NCBI GenBank assembly: GCA_016714045.1
Contig: JADJNY010000003.1
Span: forward strand, 434,001-498,000
Source: Planctomycetota bacterium
Lineage (GTDB): Bacteria; Planctomycetota; UBA1135; GCA-002686595
Direction: 5' to 3'
Length of the DNA: 64,000 nt
This document shows positions 33,919 through 42,862 of this stretch, piece after piece. The position numbers and the translations under genes were made by a program. The notes beneath the pieces were generated by a model. The model was not told the DNA's origin, made no database searches, and was given only the letters and a program-made list of their open reading frames with translations. Within the stretch, counting starts at the first letter, position 1. Each line of letters begins with the position of its first letter.

Positions 33919-36141
33919 TCAGCCGTGGAAGGAACGCAGGTTGCGCGCCATCCACACGAGGCGCTCGCACGGGGCGAAGCGCTGATCGCCCGCCGTGCCG
34001 CGCGCCTGCACGTCGCTCATCGCGCGGTGACGCTCGAGGCGCGCGACGATCTCCTGCGTGCCGACGGAGTCCGCCCAGCGCAGGAGCCCGCCCTTGAACG
34101 GCGCGAAGCCCATGCCGAAGACGGTCGCGAGGTCGAGCTCGCGCGGGCCGGCGACGACTTCTTCGTGCAGCGCGCGCGCGGCTTCGTTCAGCATCGCGAG
34201 CACGCAGCGTTCGGCGACGAGCTCGGGCGCCGTCAGCGGCGAGCGGGGCGCTCCGCCGGGCACGAGCCGCGCGAGGTCGTCCGCGAGCTCCTTCTTAGGC
34301 CTCTTCGCGCCCTTCTCGGCCGGCGCGTGCACGTAGAAGCCCTTGCCGGTCTTCTTGCCGAGGCGTCCGTCCCTGACGGGACCTTCGAGCACGGCGTTCG
34401 GCGTCATGCGCTCGCCGTACGCGGCGTGCAGCGACTGCGCGGCGTGCGTCGCGATGTCGAAGCCGACCTCGTCGCACAGCTCGAGCGGACCCATCGGCAT
34501 GCCGAAATCGAGCAGCGCGTCGTCGAGCACCTTCGGATCGACGCCGCCCGCGAAGAGGCGCAGCGCTTCGTCGAGGTACGGCCCGAGCAGGCGGTTCACG
34601 AGGAAACCCGCGACGTCCCGCGTGACGACGGGCGTCTTGCCGAGTTGGAGGCACAAGGCCGCGCAGCGCGCGACGGTCTCGGGCGACGTCTTCGCGCCGC
34701 GCACGATCTCGACGAGCGGCATCTTCTTCACGGGGTTGAAGAAGTGCAGGCCGACGACGCGTTCGGGGTGCGGGATGCCCTCCGCGATCGCGTCGACGGA
34801 GAGCGACGACGTGTTCGTCGCGAGGATCGCGTCGTCCGCCAGCTCACGCGCGAGCGCGCCGAAGACCTCGCGCTTGACGGCGAGCTTCTCGGCGACGGCC
34901 TCGATCACGATCTCGCACCGGCGGAAACCGACGAGTGCGCGCGTCGCGTCGAGCTTGTCGATCGCGTCGTTCGCAGCGCTGGGCTCGAGGCGGCGCTTCT
35001 TCCGCTTCTCGACGATCTCGCCACGGTGCTCGATCAGCGCGACGTCGAGCGCCGCGGGTGCGACGTCGAAGAGGCGCGTCGCGATGCCCTTCTCCGCGAG
35101 CGACGACGCGATGCCGCGGCCCATGACGCCCGCGCCGAGCACGCCGGCGCGCGCAGGCGCCTTCGCGGAGCCGCCGTTCGGGAGCTCCTTCAGCTTCTTC
35201 GCTTCCTCCGACAGGCGGAAGATCGCGATCAGGTTCTTGCAGACGGGCCCGACGGCGAGCTGCGCGACGGCGTTGCGCTCGGCCTCGAGGCCCTTCTCGA
35301 GCGACGTGTGCGGCGCGCGCGCGGCGATCTCGAGCGCGAGGAGCGGCGCAGGGTACTTGCCGCGCGTCTTCTCCAGGACTTGCTTCCTCGCCTGGCTCGC
35401 GATGACCGCCGTCGCGAGCGGGTCGCGGTCGATGAGGATGCCCTGCAGACCGCGCGTGCGCTTCTCGAGCTTCATGCGGCCGCTCGCGAGCTCGAGCGCG
35501 ATGCGGCGCAGGTCCTCCGGGAACGCGAGGCGGTCGACGAGGCCGAGCTTGTACGCGTCGCGCGGAGCGTAGAGGCGTCCGGTCAAGATCGCGTCGAGCG
35601 CGACGGGCACGCCGACGCGCCGCGGCAGGCGGTTCGTGCCGCCCCAGCCGGGCAGGATGCCGAGCTGCGTCTCGGGGAGGCCGATGCGCGAGCTCTTGTC
35701 GTCGGCGAACAGGATCAGGTTGCACGCGAGCGAGAGCTCGAACGCGCCGCCCGGCACGGGGCCGCCGACCGCGGCGACCGTGCGCACGTGGCGGTCGTGC
35801 GAGAGGCGCGCGACGCGCTCGAAGAGCACCTGGCCCGCGTGGACGAGGCGCGCGACGAGCGCGGGATCCGTGAGCGACGCGATGCCGTCCAGGTCGGCAC
35901 CCGCGGCGAACGACGTCGGCGTGCGGCCGGTGATCACGAGGCCGGCGAGAGCGGGCTCGCGCTCCACCTCGTCGAGCGCGAGATCGAGGTCGCGCAGGAG
36001 CGGCAGGTCGAACACCGCGAGCTTCCTGTGCGGCGGGTCGAGCACGAGCACGACGACGCCGGGCTCGGGGCGCTCGAGGCGCACGCACGCGCGCGGCGGC
36101 GGCGCGTTCTCGGGTGCGGGGAAGCCGGTGAGGTCGATCAT
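33919..36141 (-). CDS. Fatty-acid oxidation multifunctional protein (enoyl-CoA hydratase / 3-hydroxyacyl-CoA dehydrogenase)
   Basis: A 740-residue FadB/FadJ-type enzyme. The N-terminal crotonase domain has GGAFELSLACN and IGLPETQLGILPGWGGTNRLPR, with both acidic catalytic positions present. An NAD-binding domain follows (AGVLGAGVMGRGIASSLAEKG), then the HAD catalytic part (VVGLHFFNPVKKMPLVEIV; DVAGFLVNRLLGPYLDEA). The fold is completed by a C-terminal HAD repeat. Cytoplasmic. The start overlaps the thiolase stop by 4 bp (ATGA), making a classical alpha/beta operon for beta-oxidation. Confidence 0.95.
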   Translation of the reverse strand: MIDLTGFPAPENAPPPRACVRLERPEPGVVVLVLDPPHRKLAVFDLPLLRDLDLALDEVEREPALAGLVITGRTPTSFAAGADLDGIASLTDPALVARLVHAGQVLFERVARLSHDRHVRTVAAVGGPVPGGAFELSLACNLILFADDKSSRIGLPETQLGILPGWGGTNRLPRRVGVPVALDAILTGRLYAPRDAYKLGLVDRLAFPEDLRRIALELASGRMKLEKRTRGLQGILIDRDPLATAVIASQARKQVLEKTRGKYPAPLLALEIAARAPHTSLEKGLEAERNAVAQLAVGPVCKNLIAIFRLSEEAKKLKELPNGGSAKAPARAGVLGAGVMGRGIASSLAEKGIATRLFDVAPAALDVALIEHRGEIVEKRKKRRLEPSAANDAIDKLDATRALVGFRRCEIVIEAVAEKLAVKREVFGALARELADDAILATNTSSLSVDAIAEGIPHPERVVGLHFFNPVKKMPLVEIVRGAKTSPETVARCAALCLQLGKTPVVTRDVAGFLVNRLLGPYLDEALRLFAGGVDPKVLDDALLDFGMPMGPLELCDEVGFDIATHAAQSLHAAYGERMTPNAVLEGPVRDGRLGKKTGKGFYVHAPAEKGAKRPKKELADDLARLVPGGAPRSPLTAPELVAERCVLAMLNEAARALHEEVVAGPRELDLATVFGMGFAPFKGGLLRWADSVGTQEIVARLERHRAMSDVQARGTAGDQRFAPCERLVWMARNLRSFHG

Positions 36142-37448
36142 GCGCTCACCCGTTCGAGGATCACGGCGCCGCCCTGCCCGCCGCCGATGCACAACGTCGC
36201 GAGCGTGAACTCGTGGTCGCCGCGCGCGAGCTCGTGCGCGGCCGTCAGCAGGATGCGCGCGCCGGTGCAACCGACCGGATGGCCGAGGGCGATCGCGCCG
36301 CCGTTCGGGTTCAGCTTCGCGGGGTCGATCGCGCCGAGCTTCGCCGCGCGGCCGAGCTCGTTCTTCGCGAAGGCGTCGCTGTCGAACGCCTTCTGGCACG
36401 CGAGCACCTGCGCGGCGAACGCTTCGTTCAACTCGATCGCGCCGAGGTCCGCGACCGTGAGCTTCGCCGCGTCGAGCGCCTTCGCAGTCGCGTACACGGG
36501 CCCGAGGCCCATGCGCGCCGGGTCGCAACCGGCCCACGCCCACGAGCGCACGCGCGCGAGCGGTGCGAGGCCCAGCGCCTTCGCGCGCGCTTCCGTCGTG
36601 ACGACGAGCGCGCACGCGGCGTCCGTGAGCCCGCACGAGTTGCCGACGGTGACGCGGCCGTCGGGCTTCTCGAAGTACGGCTTCAACTTCGCGAGGCCTT
36701 CCATCGTCTGCGCGTCGCGGATGCCGTCGTCGTGTTCGAGCGCGCGCGCGCCGCTCCTCGCGCCGAGCGGCAGGTGCGGCACGATCTCGCGCGCGAGCTT
36801 GCCCTGGTCGCGCGCACGCGCCGCGCGCTGGTGGCTCTCGAGCGCGAAGCGGTCCGCGTCCTCGCGAGTCACGTTCCATTCGCGCGCGAGGAGCTCGGCC
36901 GTCTTGCCCATGATCAGTCCGCTGATCGGGTCGGTGAGGCCCTCCATGATCGCGACGCGCGGCTTCAGCATCGCGGGGCGGAAGCCCGCGAGCACGCCGA
37001 GGCGCTGCGGAGCGCTCTTCGCGGCGGCGAGGCCGGCGAACAGGCGCGTCATCGTCTCGGAGACGATCAACGGGAAGCGGCTCATCACCTCGACGCCGAC
37101 GGCGAGGTAGAGCTCGCCGTGTCCGGCTTCGATCTCGGCGATCGCGCTCGTGACGGCCTCCATGCCGCTCGCGCAGTTGCGCGCGACGGTGCGCGCGGGC
37201 ACCTGGCGCGGGAGCCCCGCGCGCAGCGCGAGGACGCGGCCGACGTTCGCCTGGTCGTGCGGCGGACCCGCGCAGCCCGCGACGAGCTCGTCGACGCTCG
37301 CGGGGTCGATCCCGGTGCGCGCGAGGAGCTCGCGGGTCACGCTCGAGGCGAGGTGCGCCGCGTCCTCCTGCGCGAAGGCGCCGGCCGCTCTCGCTTGCGG
37401 CGTGCGCAGGCCGGCGGCGATCACGATCGGAACGCGGGGGGCGGGCAT
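36138..37448 (-). CDS. Acetyl-CoA acyltransferase (thiolase)
   Basis: A 436-residue thiolase, the last step of beta-oxidation. Active-site Cys92 is in NCASGMEA, the His in GHPVGCTGAR and the second Cys in CIGGGQGGA. The order thiolase then FadB-like with a 4-bp overlap suggests one transcript starting near 37450-37500. The start ATG (MPAPRVPIVI) is the first in frame that gives a normal N-terminus. Longer than short-chain thiolases (about 390), it fits the FadI-like anaerobic or long-chain group. Confidence 0.94.
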   Translation of the reverse strand: MPAPRVPIVIAAGLRTPQARAAGAFAQEDAAHLASSVTRELLARTGIDPASVDELVAGCAGPPHDQANVGRVLALRAGLPRQVPARTVARNCASGMEAVTSAIAEIEAGHGELYLAVGVEVMSRFPLIVSETMTRLFAGLAAAKSAPQRLGVLAGFRPAMLKPRVAIMEGLTDPISGLIMGKTAELLAREWNVTREDADRFALESHQRAARARDQGKLAREIVPHLPLGARSGARALEHDDGIRDAQTMEGLAKLKPYFEKPDGRVTVGNSCGLTDAACALVVTTEARAKALGLAPLARVRSWAWAGCDPARMGLGPVYATAKALDAAKLTVADLGAIELNEAFAAQVLACQKAFDSDAFAKNELGRAAKLGAIDPAKLNPNGGAIALGHPVGCTGARILLTAAHELARGDHEFTLATLCIGGGQGGAVILERVSA

Positions 37449-37716
37449 CGGGGGGCTTTCGGCGCTCTCCCTTCTCGGCGGAAGGTCGCGCCGCCTTGAC
37501 ATAGCAAAGGAGGAGCGTGGCAGGAACGGGGCGGACGTCGCAGGGGCGGTCCAGGGCGGTCGAGGCGGTCGTCGAGCGAGGGAATCCGGGAACGTTGCAG
37601 CGGTTCGTTGCCCCTGCGGCCACGAGTACGGTCCCCGTTGCCGGTTTGCGGACCTGGCTGTAGCCTCGGAGTTCGACCTGGCTAGGGGAGCTGGTTCCAC
37701 CCGGAGGACCGCGCTC

Positions 37717-39390
37717 ATGCGTTCGTCTCGCGCACTCGTCACACCCTGGCTTTTCCTTGCGCCGTTCGCCGCCGGCCCCGTCCACGGGCAGGTGCTCGTG
37801 CGTTCGTTGCCCGGGAGCGCGTTCCCCGGGACGACCGAGGGGATGAGCGTCGACGGGTGCGGCGACGTCGACCACGACGACGTCGACGACGTGATCGTCG
37901 GGGTGACGACGCCGGGAGGCGGGGGAGTGGTCCTCGTGCTGTCGAGCCGGACCGGGCTCGTCCTCCACAAGCTCTCGAACACGAGTGTCGGCGGCTTCGG
38001 CGCCAAGGTCGCCGGCCTCGGCGAGATCGACGGCGACGGGCGCGCGGACTTCGGCATCGTCGCGTCCGGTCTGGCGCCGAGCCTGCCGTCCCAGGTGCGC
38101 ATCGTCTCGGGCGGAACCGGCCTCGATCTGATGGACTTGCTCTCTCCGGCGGGCGGCTCCGACCTCGCCGCGGTGGGGGACGTGAACTCGGACGCCTTTT
38201 CGGACGTGTACGTGTTCGCCGCGGGCAACACGTCGCTCGGCCCGCGCGCGATCCACTACGGGTTGTCGCTCGCGACGGGCCGCGTCATCCAGGACCAGGG
38301 CGAGGTCGCAGGGCTCGGCGATCTCACCGGCGACGGCGTCAGCGACTACGCGATCGCGCTCGCTTCGCCCGTCGGGCGCGTGCTCCTCTACTCGGGCGCG
38401 ACGGGCGCGTTCCTGCGGATGATCGCCGACCCCGGGGCCGGCGGCGGGCTCTTCGCGCAGTCCGTGGCGCCCGCGGGGGACGTGAACGCGGACCACGTCG
38501 CGGACCTCCTCGTCGGGGAGCCGCTCTACGACGGGCTCGCGACGGACTGCGGGCGTGTGTTCGTGCTCTCGGGCGCGGACGGCAGCGTGCTCTGCACGAT
38601 CGAGGGCTCGATCGCGAACGAGCAGCTCGGCGACCGCGGTCGGCTCGACGGCGCGGGCGACGTCGACGGCGACGGCTGCGCGGACTTCGTGCTCGGGCGA
38701 CCCGACGCCGCGGGCGGAGCGGGCTCCGCCGAGGTCTGGTCCGGGCGCACGGGCCAGCTCCTCTTCGCGGTGACGGGCGACACGCCGCAGGACCGCTTCG
38801 GCCTCGCCGTCAGCGGCGCCGGCGACGCGAACTTCGACGAGCTCGGCGACATCGTCGTCGCGTCGCTCGAGGGCGAGCGCGTCGGCATCTACCGGATCGA
38901 CCGCGCGGGCGTGCCGTACTGCTTCGGCGACGGCGCCTGGACGGGGTGCCCGTGCGCGAACTTCTCGCTGCCCGGGCAGGAGGCGGGCTGCCAGAACTCG
39001 CGCAACGCGGGCGCGACGCTCGCGGCCGTCGGGACGCCGAGCGTCGCGAACGACACCGTGCGCTTCCTCGGCGGGCACATGCCCGGCGGCAGCACGGTCG
39101 TCTTCTTCCAGGCGACGGACACGGACGGCGGGACCGGAGAGCTGTTCGGGGACGGGCTCCTGTGTCTCGGCGGGACGTTCCTCCGCCTCGGGACGCGCAC
39201 GATCGGGAACCAGGGCACGGTGGCCTTCGGCGCGGACGTCCCGGCCTCCCCGACGATTGCGTACCGCGGCCAGGTGCCCGCCACGGGCGGGACGCGCTAC
39301 TACCAGGCCCGGTACCGCAACAGCGCGAACTTCTGCTCGCCCGCCACGTTCAACACGACGAGCGCGCTGCGACTGGACTGGGTACCCTAG
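37717..39390 (+). CDS. Secreted FG-GAP/integrin-like repeat protein with planctomycete C-terminal domain
   Basis: A 557-residue exported protein. The ATG is preceded by GGAGG and starts a signal peptide ending AAGPVHGQ. Six or seven FG-GAP blades follow (GDVDHDDVDDVIVG, EIDGDGRADFG, GDVNADHVADLLVGE, GDVDGDGCADFVLG). The terminal module has YCFGDG, CPCANF, GCQNSRNAG, a cupredoxin-like spacing, YYQARYRNSANFCSPATFN and a final LDWVP. It is homologous in plan to the gene at 10338-11933. Its stop shares a CTAG with the convergent LysR gene. Confidence 0.88.
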   Translation: MRSSRALVTPWLFLAPFAAGPVHGQVLVRSLPGSAFPGTTEGMSVDGCGDVDHDDVDDVIVGVTTPGGGGVVLVLSSRTGLVLHKLSNTSVGGFGAKVAGLGEIDGDGRADFGIVASGLAPSLPSQVRIVSGGTGLDLMDLLSPAGGSDLAAVGDVNSDAFSDVYVFAAGNTSLGPRAIHYGLSLATGRVIQDQGEVAGLGDLTGDGVSDYAIALASPVGRVLLYSGATGAFLRMIADPGAGGGLFAQSVAPAGDVNADHVADLLVGEPLYDGLATDCGRVFVLSGADGSVLCTIEGSIANEQLGDRGRLDGAGDVDGDGCADFVLGRPDAAGGAGSAEVWSGRTGQLLFAVTGDTPQDRFGLAVSGAGDANFDELGDIVVASLEGERVGIYRIDRAGVPYCFGDGAWTGCPCANFSLPGQEAGCQNSRNAGATLAAVGTPSVANDTVRFLGGHMPGGSTVVFFQATDTDGGTGELFGDGLLCLGGTFLRLGTRTIGNQGTVAFGADVPASPTIAYRGQVPATGGTRYYQARYRNSANFCSPATFNTTSALRLDWVP

Positions 39391-40355
39391 CGTCGCGCGG
39401 CGGCGCGTCCGGCGCGGAGTGAGCCGCGGCCCGGCGCGGAGCGTGGCGGCTTCGCGCGAGCCGGTGTCGCGACGTCGCGGACGATGGCTGCGAAGCGCTC
39501 GGCCGCTGGACTGCGGGCGTCGTCAGCGCGCTCTACGATTCCGAACGGGATGGAGCGCGTGCGCGGTGTGAACGGGACGGCCACGAGCCCGAGATCCTCG
39601 CGGCCGCGGAGCGACGAACTCGGCAGGATCGTTGGGCGGCGCGTCGCGAGGACGGTCCGCAGCAAAGGATCGAGCGCGTCGAGTTCGAACGCGACTCGCG
39701 GTCGCAGGCGAGCGCGCTGGAACAGCTGGTCCACGGAGCGTCGCAGGTCGTAGGCCTCCGGGAGCAGGACGAACTCGAGGGCCGTGAGCTCGCGCGGCGC
39801 GACGGAGGATCGGGCCGCAAGCACGTGCTCCTTCGGCACCACGAGCACGAGCTCGTCGACGAAGAGCCGCTCGCGCGCGAGGCGGGGTGACGCGCCGGTC
39901 AAGAGCGCGAGCCCCAGGTCGAGCTTTCCCGCCTCGACGTCCTTCTCCACGGCCTGCATCGAGCGCTCGTGCACGGCGACGGAGATCCCCGGGTGCTCGA
40001 CCGCGAGCCGAGCGAGCACGGGCGGCACCCACGCGAGGTGGAGCGCGGGCACGACTCCGACGTCGAGGTGTCCCGTGAGAAGGCCCGCGAGCTCGCCGAC
40101 GGTGTCGCAGGCGTGCTCGAGCTCGCGCAGGATGCGCTCGGCGCGGACGCGGAACGCGCGACCGGCCTCGGTCAGGCGCGCTTCCTTGCCGAGCCGCGCG
40201 AAAAGGGTCGTCCCGAGCCGGGCTTCGAGCTCCTTCAACTGCTGGGAGACGCTGGGTTGCGTCACCCCGAGTCGCGCCGCGGCACGGGTGAAATTGGACG
40301 TCTCGGCGACCGCGATGAAGTAGCGCAGGTGGCGCAGCTCGATGTTCGCGTTCAT
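39387..40355 (-). CDS. LysR-family transcriptional regulator
   Basis: A 322-residue regulator. The N-terminal HTH is RHLRYFIAVAETSNFTRAAARLGVTQPSVSQQLKELEARLG. A periplasmic-binding-fold effector domain follows. The last 30 residues are basic and Ala/Pro-rich. It overlaps the stop of the double-ATPase gene by 4 bp and is therefore the last gene of the importer operon, which is unusual: LysR genes are more often divergent from their targets. It probably senses the imported solute or a product of it. Confidence 0.92.
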   Translation of the reverse strand: MNANIELRHLRYFIAVAETSNFTRAAARLGVTQPSVSQQLKELEARLGTTLFARLGKEARLTEAGRAFRVRAERILRELEHACDTVGELAGLLTGHLDVGVVPALHLAWVPPVLARLAVEHPGISVAVHERSMQAVEKDVEAGKLDLGLALLTGASPRLARERLFVDELVLVVPKEHVLAARSSVAPRELTALEFVLLPEAYDLRRSVDQLFQRARLRPRVAFELDALDPLLRTVLATRRPTILPSSSLRGREDLGLVAVPFTPRTRSIPFGIVERADDARSPAAERFAAIVRDVATPARAKPPRSAPGRGSLRAGRAAARR

Positions 40356-42085
40356 GCGGTCCTCCCGCTCACGGGGACTCGCGCGGTCTCCGTGGCGCTC
40401 GCGCGATTCGCGTGCGCGGAGGTGCGCTCGAGGAACGCGAGCACGCGGTCGCGGAGCGCCTGGTACTCCGCGCTCCGCGCCAGCGCGCGGCGATCGCGCG
40501 GCCGTGCGAACGGGACGACGACCGTTTCGCCGATCACGGCCGCGGGCCCGTCCGTCATGAGCAGGATCCGATCGGAGAGGTAGAGCGCCTCGTCGACGTC
40601 GTGCGTGACGAGCAGCGCCGCGGCGCCCGTGCCCTGCCAGAGCTCGAGCAGCACGGACTGCAGCTCCGACCGCGTCACCGTGTCGAGGCTCCCGAACGGC
40701 TCGTCGAGCAGGAGCAGCTTCGGCGCGAGCGCGAACGCGCGCGCGACGCCGACGCGCTGGCGCATGCCCGCGGAGAGCTGCGCCGGCCGCGCGTCCTTCC
40801 ACGCTTCGAGCCCCACGCGATCGAGGAAGCGATCGGCGATCGCGATGCGCTCCGAACGCGGCGCGTGCGCGAAGACCTGGTCGACGCCGAGGAGCACGTT
40901 CTCCCGCGCCGTCATCCACGGGAGCAGCGCGTGCGCTTGGAAGACCATCGCGCGGTCGGGGCCGGGACGCACGATGCGCTCGCCCGCGAGCGTGATCATG
41001 CCGGTGCTCGGCGGCACGAGGCCCGCGACCATGTTCATCACGGTCGTCTTTCCGCAGCCCGAGTGACCGAGCAGGCTGACGAATTCGCCTGCGCGCACGG
41101 CGAGTTCGACGTCGCGCACGATCACCTGCGTGCCGCGGTCGGTCGCGAAGGACTTGCCCACTCCGTCGAGCTCGAGGAACGTCGCCGCCTCAGGCGCGGT
41201 GCGCGGTGTCGTGGAGGGAGGACTGATTCGCGCCGCGCGTGCGGGCTGCGGGCTCGCTTCCGCGCCGTCGCGCGATTCCAGCGCCTCGCGCCGCGCTTTC
41301 GCGCCGTCCTTCGCGCGCAGCCCGACCGCGCGCAGCCGGTCGGCGAGGTCGAGGCGCAGCTGCACGAGCGCGGGATCGTGGTCGAAGTGCTCGCGCTCGC
41401 GCGGTCGCGGGGCGCGCACGGATACGGGCGCGTCGAGCTTCCCGTCCGCCGTCAGGATCACGATGCGATCGGCGAGCAGAAGCGCCTCGTCGACGTCGTT
41501 CGTGATCATCACCACCGTGCGCTGGTCGGCCTCCCACAGCCGCTCGAGTTCCATCTGCAGCGTCGCGCGCGTGAGCGCGTCGAGCGCGCTGAACGGCTCG
41601 TCGAGCAGGAGGATCGACGGGGACACCGCGAACGCGCGCGCCACGGCGACGCGCTGCTGCATGCCACCCGAGAGCTCGCGCGGGCGCTTCCGCGCGGCGT
41701 GCGACAGGTGCACGAGCTCGAGCATGCGCGTCACGCGCTCCGCGCGGCGCGCGGGCGGCTCCGCGGGAAAGACCTCGTCCACGGCGAGCCGCACGTTCTC
41801 CGCCACCGTCAGCCAAGGGAAGAGGCTCGGGTGCTGGAACACGATCGCGCGATCCGCGCCGGGGCCGTCGACGACGCGTCCGTCGACGCGCACCGTGCCC
41901 GAATCGGGCCGCGCGAGCCCGGAGAGCAGCGAAAGGAGCGTGCTCTTGCCCGAGCCCGAGCAGCCGAGGATCGCGACGAACTCGCCGCGTTCGACCGCGA
42001 GGTCGACGCCGTCGAGCACGACGCGCCGCGCGGCGCCCGTCCCGAAGGCCTTCGTGACGCCGGAGAGCTCGAGGAACGCGCCCAT
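40352..42085 (-). CDS. Fused double ATPase of a NrtCD/SsuB-type importer
   Basis: A 577-residue protein with two ABC ATPase domains. The first (about 1-245) has GCSGSGKST, LSGGMQQR and LLLDEPF. The second (about 305-545) has GHSGCGKTT, LSAGMRQR and LLLDEPF. Their identity to each other in layout indicates duplication and fusion. Ala replaces the second Gly of the signature in domain 2. The linker of about 55 residues is Arg/Ala-rich. Nitrate, taurine and bicarbonate importers often use two different ATPases; here they are on one chain. It begins 1 bp before the permease stop. Confidence 0.93.
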   Translation of the reverse strand: MGAFLELSGVTKAFGTGAARRVVLDGVDLAVERGEFVAILGCSGSGKSTLLSLLSGLARPDSGTVRVDGRVVDGPGADRAIVFQHPSLFPWLTVAENVRLAVDEVFPAEPPARRAERVTRMLELVHLSHAARKRPRELSGGMQQRVAVARAFAVSPSILLLDEPFSALDALTRATLQMELERLWEADQRTVVMITNDVDEALLLADRIVILTADGKLDAPVSVRAPRPREREHFDHDPALVQLRLDLADRLRAVGLRAKDGAKARREALESRDGAEASPQPARAARISPPSTTPRTAPEAATFLELDGVGKSFATDRGTQVIVRDVELAVRAGEFVSLLGHSGCGKTTVMNMVAGLVPPSTGMITLAGERIVRPGPDRAMVFQAHALLPWMTARENVLLGVDQVFAHAPRSERIAIADRFLDRVGLEAWKDARPAQLSAGMRQRVGVARAFALAPKLLLLDEPFGSLDTVTRSELQSVLLELWQGTGAAALLVTHDVDEALYLSDRILLMTDGPAAVIGETVVVPFARPRDRRALARSAEYQALRDRVLAFLERTSAHANRASATETARVPVSGRTA

Positions 42086-42086
42086 G

Positions 42087-42860
42087 TCACGCGCTCGCGC
42101 GGAAACGCGCCTCGAGCAGCATCATCGCGCGGTCGAGCACGAACCCGATCGAGCCGATGGCGACGATGCAGAGGAGGATGTGCTCGTAGACGAGCGCGTT
42201 GTACTCCTGCCACAGGAAGCCGCCGAGCCCCGCCGCGCCGGTGAGCATCTCCGCGGCGACGATCGCGAGCCACGCGATGCCGAGGCTCACGCGGAAGCCC
42301 GTGAACATGTACGGGATCGTCGCGGGGACGAGCACCTTGAAGAACGTCTTCGCCGGCGAGAGCCGCAGCACGCGCGCGACGTTCATGTAGTCCTGCGGCA
42401 CCGCGCGCACGCCCGCCGCGATGTTGAGTACGGTCGGCCACATCGAGCACAGGGCGATCGTGAACAGCGCCGCGGGGCCCGAGCGATCGAGCAAGACGAG
42501 CCCGAGCGGCAACCACGCGAGCGGCGAGACGGGCCGCAAGAGCTGGATGATCGGGTCGACCGTCGTCTGAAACGTCTTGGAGAGCCCGAGCGCGAACCCG
42601 AGCGGGACGCCGAGCACGAGCGCGAGCGCGTAGCCCTGGAAGACGAGCTTCAAGGACTGCCAAGCGAAGAGCAGGATGCCCTGGTCCATCTCACCGCGCT
42701 TCGTCAGCGGTTCGAGGACGTAGAGCTTGCTCACCTCCCACGTCTGCACGGGGCCCGGCAGGCGCGTCTCGAAGACGCGCGTGACGAGCTCCCACAGGAC
42801 GAGCGCGCCGAACACGCCGAGCACGGGGAAGAGGACCGTCTTCCACGTCGAGGGACGCAT
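42087..42860 (-). CDS. Importer permease (NrtB/SsuC/TauC type)
   Basis: A 257-residue inner-membrane permease with six hydrophobic segments. The BPD-transport loop is WLAIVAAEMLTGAAGLGGFLWQE in the middle of its EAA-type region. The family of LVALVDRSGP (LLDRSGPAALFTIALCSMWPTVLNIAAGVRAV) matches nitrate/sulfonate/taurine permeases. It follows the binding protein by 2 bp and precedes the ATPase by 1 bp. Confidence 0.93.
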   Translation of the reverse strand: MRPSTWKTVLFPVLGVFGALVLWELVTRVFETRLPGPVQTWEVSKLYVLEPLTKRGEMDQGILLFAWQSLKLVFQGYALALVLGVPLGFALGLSKTFQTTVDPIIQLLRPVSPLAWLPLGLVLLDRSGPAALFTIALCSMWPTVLNIAAGVRAVPQDYMNVARVLRLSPAKTFFKVLVPATIPYMFTGFRVSLGIAWLAIVAAEMLTGAAGLGGFLWQEYNALVYEHILLCIVAIGSIGFVLDRAMMLLEARFRASA

Positions 42861-42862
42861 CT

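Noticed and set aside
37490..37530. Promoter-like TTGACA at about 37497
   Set aside because: No acceptable -10 box follows at 16-18 bp on the plus strand.
36142..39078. Upstream extension of the FadB-like frame to about 1700 residues
   Set aside because: It would overlap the thiolase and FG-GAP genes in other frames; the FadB fold starts at 36141.
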